Shown in pieces: positions 61,313-64,000 of a DNA stretch of 64,000 nt. Position numbers and translations under genes: made by a program. The notes under the pieces are model-generated. The model was not told the DNA's origin and made no database searches. It was given only the letters and a program-made list of their open reading frames with translations. Origin of the DNA: Verrucomicrobiales bacterium (lineage in GTDB: Bacteria > Verrucomicrobiota > Verrucomicrobiia > Verrucomicrobiales > V1-33); assembly GCA_028293125.1 (NCBI GenBank), contig JAQGPJ010000026.1, positions 62,001-126,000 on the forward strand. The letters are read 5' to 3'. How positions within the stretch are numbered: the stretch's first letter is position 1; each line of letters begins with the position of its first letter.

Positions 61313-64000
61313 ATGAATGTTCCCCGTTTCTTCGTTGACCGGCCTGTCTTTGCGGCGGTGGTCAGCATTGTCATCACCATGCTGGGCGCGCTGGCGTACT
61401 TCACGCTGCCCATCTCCCAGTATCCCGAAGTCATTCCGCCCACCGTGGTTGTCAGCGCCAACTACCCCGGCGCCAACGCCTCGGTGCTGGCCGACACCGT
61501 GGCCACCCCGCTGGAGCAGGAGATCAACGGCGTGGAGAACATGCAATATCTCTCGTCGTCCTCCACCTCCGACGGACGATTGCAGATCACGGTCACCTTC
61601 AAGCTGGGCGTGAATCTTGACCAGGCGCAGGTGCTGGTGCAGAACCGCGTGAACGCCGCCCTGCCCCGCCTGCCGGAGGAGGTGCGCCGTCTGGGGGTCA
61701 GCGCTCTCAAGCGCTCGCCGGACCTCACCATGGCCATTCAGTTCTACTCGCCCGACGGCAGCCGGGACGTGCTTTATCTGGCCAATTATGTCAATATTCA
61801 GGTGCAGAACCGCATCGCCCGCGTGTCCGGGGTGGCGGAGGCCTCGTCCCTCGGCGGCTTGGATTTCACCATGCGCATCTGGCTGGATCCGGAAAAACTG
61901 GCTGTCCGCAGCCTGACAGCGCCGGACGTCGTCAGTGCCATCCGTGAGCAGAATATCCAGGTGGCAGCCGGCCAGCTGGGGCAGCCCCCCGTGCCGCAGG
62001 GTCAGCAGTTTCAATACACTCTTACCACCCAGGGCCGGCTGAAAAGCGCCGAGGAGTTTGACCGCATCGTCCTGCGCACCGGTGCCAATGGCGATGTCAT
62101 CCGTCTCAAGGACGTGGCCCGTGTCGAGCTGGGCGGCAAGGACTACGCCCAGAAAAGCTACCGCGACGGCTTGAACGCCGTCTCCCTGCGTGTGTTCCAG
62201 CTGCCGGGATCCAACGCCCTGGACACCGCCGACGCCGTGCGCGCGGAGATGCTGCGCATCAAGGAGCGTTTTCCCACCGGGGTTGACTACAGTATCAACT
62301 ACGACCCCACACAGTTCATCCGCGACTCCATGAAGGCGGTGCTCCACACCCTCGTGGAGGCCGTGCTGCTGGTGGTGCTGGTGGTGGTGGTGTTCCTGCA
62401 GAGCTGGCGCGCCTCGATCATTCCGCTGGTCGCGGTGCCGGTCTCGCTGATCGGCACCCTCGCGTGCCTGGCGGCGTTCGGCTTCTCGCTGAACAACCTG
62501 TCGCTCTTCGGGATCGTGCTGGCCATCGGGATCGTGGTCGATGACGCCATCGTGGTGGTGGAGAATGTGGAGCGCTATCTGGAAAAAGGCTTCACCCCGC
62601 GGGAGGCCACCATCCACGCCATGAAGGAGGTGACCGGTCCGGTCATCGCCATCGCCCTCGTGCTCTGCGCGGTGTTTATTCCCACCGCGTTCCTCAGCGG
62701 CATCACCGGGCAGTTCTACAAGCAGTTCTCCATCACCATCGCCGCCTCCACAGTGATCTCGGCGATCAATTCCCTGACCCTCTCTCCCGCTCTGGCGGCG
62801 CTGCTGCTGCGCCCGCACAGCGCCAAGCCCGACCTCTTCACCCGCGGCATCAATGCCGCGTTTGGCTGGTTCTTCCGGCTCTTCAACAAGTCCTTCAACT
62901 CCCTTTCCGAACTCTACGGCAAAACGGTGGGCAAGGTCATCCGCCACGCCGTCATGGCTCTGGTGCTTTACGGCGGCCTGATCGGACTGGCGCTCTACTC
63001 ATTCAACAAGGTGCCCACGGGCTTCATCCCGCAGCAGGACATGGGCTACTTCATGACCGTCATCCAGCTGCCGGACGGCGCGAGCTTCGAGCGCACGGAC
63101 GCGGTGGTGAAGCGCGTGGACGAGATCGCCCGGAACACGCCGGGCATCGCCCACACCTTCGCCATCTCCGGCTACTCCAACGTGCTCCAAGCCAACCAGA
63201 GCAATCTGGGGGCCTGCTTCGTGATTCCCGCCCCTTTCGAGGAGCGCGGCAGTGATCCCTCCCTGCACTCCAATGCCCTCATGGCCAAGCTGCGGGAAAG
63301 GTTCGCGGACATCCAGGAGGCCCGGGTCCTTGTGCTGCCGCCGCCGCCCCTGCGCGGTCTGGGCAATGCGGGGGGCTTCAAGCTGCAGGTCGAGGACCTC
63401 AACAACGCCGGCCTGCCCGCACTGGAGGCCGCCACCCGCCGCCTGACGGATGCCCTCGCGGGGGAGCCGGGCTTCAACTCCGTGATCACCGGCTTCCGGG
63501 CCAACAACCCGCAGTTTAATCTTGAAATTGATCGGGCCCGCGCCAAGACCATGGGGGTCTCCATCTCCGCCATCAATGACACCCTGTCCACCTATCTGGG
63601 CTCCACCTACGTCAATGACTTCAATCTCTTCGGCCGCACCTGGCAGGTGATGGCCATGGCCGAGCCTGCCTACCGCATCAAGCCCGAGGACATCGGCCGC
63701 CTGCGCACCCGCAATGCCAAAGGGGAGATGGTGCCGCTGGGAGCCCTGGTCAAGGTGCAGAAAATCGGCGGGGCCGACCGCGTGCAGCGCTACAACATGT
63801 TCGTCGCCTCGGACGTCAGCGGCAACACGGATGTCTCGCTGAGCACCGGGGACATGATCCGCCGGGTGGATGAGATCGCCAAGTCCGTGCTGCCCGACGG
63901 TTTTGACTATGAGTGGACGGACCTGACCTACCAGCAGATCCAGGCGGGCAATTCCATCGTTTACATTTTCCCGCTCTGCATTCTCTTCGTCTTCCTGGTG
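61313..64000 (+). CDS. RND efflux permease (second cassette), truncated by the window edge
   Basis: The frame starts ATG-AAT-GTT at 61313 (MNVPRFFVDRPVF) and remains open to base 64000, 896 codons. TM4 with GIVVDDAIVVVENVERY and the KVPTGFIPQQD segment identify an HAE1-type RND pump. Compared with the first permease the periplasmic loops differ throughout, so the substrates may differ. The last TMs and C-terminus lie beyond the window. It follows the second adaptor by 53 bp. Confidence 0.93.
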   Translation, partial: MNVPRFFVDRPVFAAVVSIVITMLGALAYFTLPISQYPEVIPPTVVVSANYPGANASVLADTVATPLEQEINGVENMQYLSSSSTSDGRLQITVTFKLGVNLDQAQVLVQNRVNAALPRLPEEVRRLGVSALKRSPDLTMAIQFYSPDGSRDVLYLANYVNIQVQNRIARVSGVAEASSLGGLDFTMRIWLDPEKLAVRSLTAPDVVSAIREQNIQVAAGQLGQPPVPQGQQFQYTLTTQGRLKSAEEFDRIVLRTGANGDVIRLKDVARVELGGKDYAQKSYRDGLNAVSLRVFQLPGSNALDTADAVRAEMLRIKERFPTGVDYSINYDPTQFIRDSMKAVLHTLVEAVLLVVLVVVVFLQSWRASIIPLVAVPVSLIGTLACLAAFGFSLNNLSLFGIVLAIGIVVDDAIVVVENVERYLEKGFTPREATIHAMKEVTGPVIAIALVLCAVFIPTAFLSGITGQFYKQFSITIAASTVISAINSLTLSPALAALLLRPHSAKPDLFTRGINAAFGWFFRLFNKSFNSLSELYGKTVGKVIRHAVMALVLYGGLIGLALYSFNKVPTGFIPQQDMGYFMTVIQLPDGASFERTDAVVKRVDEIARNTPGIAHTFAISGYSNVLQANQSNLGACFVIPAPFEERGSDPSLHSNALMAKLRERFADIQEARVLVLPPPPLRGLGNAGGFKLQVEDLNNAGLPALEAATRRLTDALAGEPGFNSVITGFRANNPQFNLEIDRARAKTMGVSISAINDTLSTYLGSTYVNDFNLFGRTWQVMAMAEPAYRIKPEDIGRLRTRNAKGEMVPLGALVKVQKIGGADRVQRYNMFVASDVSGNTDVSLSTGDMIRRVDEIAKSVLPDGFDYEWTDLTYQQIQAGNSIVYIFPLCILFVFLV

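Noticed and set aside
61256-62947. 563-codon minus-strand open frame opposite the second RND permease
   Set aside because: Same antisense effect; the composition is that of a shadow frame.
1-64000. CRISPR arrays, tRNA and rRNA genes, insertion sequences
   Set aside because: Looked for repeat-spacer periodicity, cloverleaf ends and transposase motifs on both strands and found none that could be supported.

Overview
This 64 kb window is GC-rich chromosomal DNA, probably from a member of the Verrucomicrobiota. The assignment is an inference from gene content: a giant exported lamin-tail/CotH protein, TIGR03790 and DUF2851 genes side by side, an ExbB/ExbD/TPR cluster, and many lipoproteins and signal-peptide proteins without known names. 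I saw no rRNA, tRNA, CRISPR array, insertion sequence or intact prophage.

Layout. 0-5.6 kb: the 3' end of purB, a strong bidirectional terminator, then a four-gene minus-strand run (PLP enzyme, exported serine hydrolase, dipeptide epimerase, DUF819 membrane protein) that looks like a murein-peptide utilisation operon. 5.7-7.0 kb: an AT-richer islet with two unrecognised plus-strand genes. 7.1-9.9 kb: a DNA-repair pair, a DUF4130-UdgX fusion and its radical SAM partner. 10-22 kb: a PAP2 phosphatase, a lipoprotein trypsin-like protease, a 1,907-residue LTD/CotH surface protein, a DUF3817 protein, two overlapping TPM-like genes and an exported unknown. 22.3-30.7 kb: one minus-strand series, reading from two TPR proteins through ExbB, two ExbDs and a sirtuin to methionyl-tRNA synthetase. 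31-37 kb: a lipoprotein, a MoeB-rhodanese protein whose conserved start precedes any ATG/GTG/TTG, a GT-C-like membrane protein, an FAH-family hydrolase and a Tat-exported phosphoesterase. 37.1-39.8 kb: poorly organised DNA with small or broken ORFs.

39.8-51.8 kb: argA, a PqiA-like protein, a secreted BSP-type metalloprotease, DUF2851, TIGR03790, TauE/SafE, ComEC, YraN and RNase HII. 52-54.4 kb: rplS with a hairpin in its leader and a terminator after it, a periplasmic FKBP isomerase and an L,D-transpeptidase. 54.5 kb to the end: a TetR regulator with a palindromic candidate operator, followed by two consecutive RND efflux cassettes (lipoprotein adaptor + inner-membrane permease, twice). The second permease runs off the window, and no outer-membrane channel gene is present in the visible part.

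How the genes work together: the clearest units are the murein-peptide operon, the UdgX/radical SAM repair pair, the ExbBD-TPR envelope machine and the TetR/double RND module. The least explained sequences are the islet at 5.7-7.0 kb, the degraded stretch at 37.1-39.8 kb, and the hairpins and palindromes between the efflux genes.
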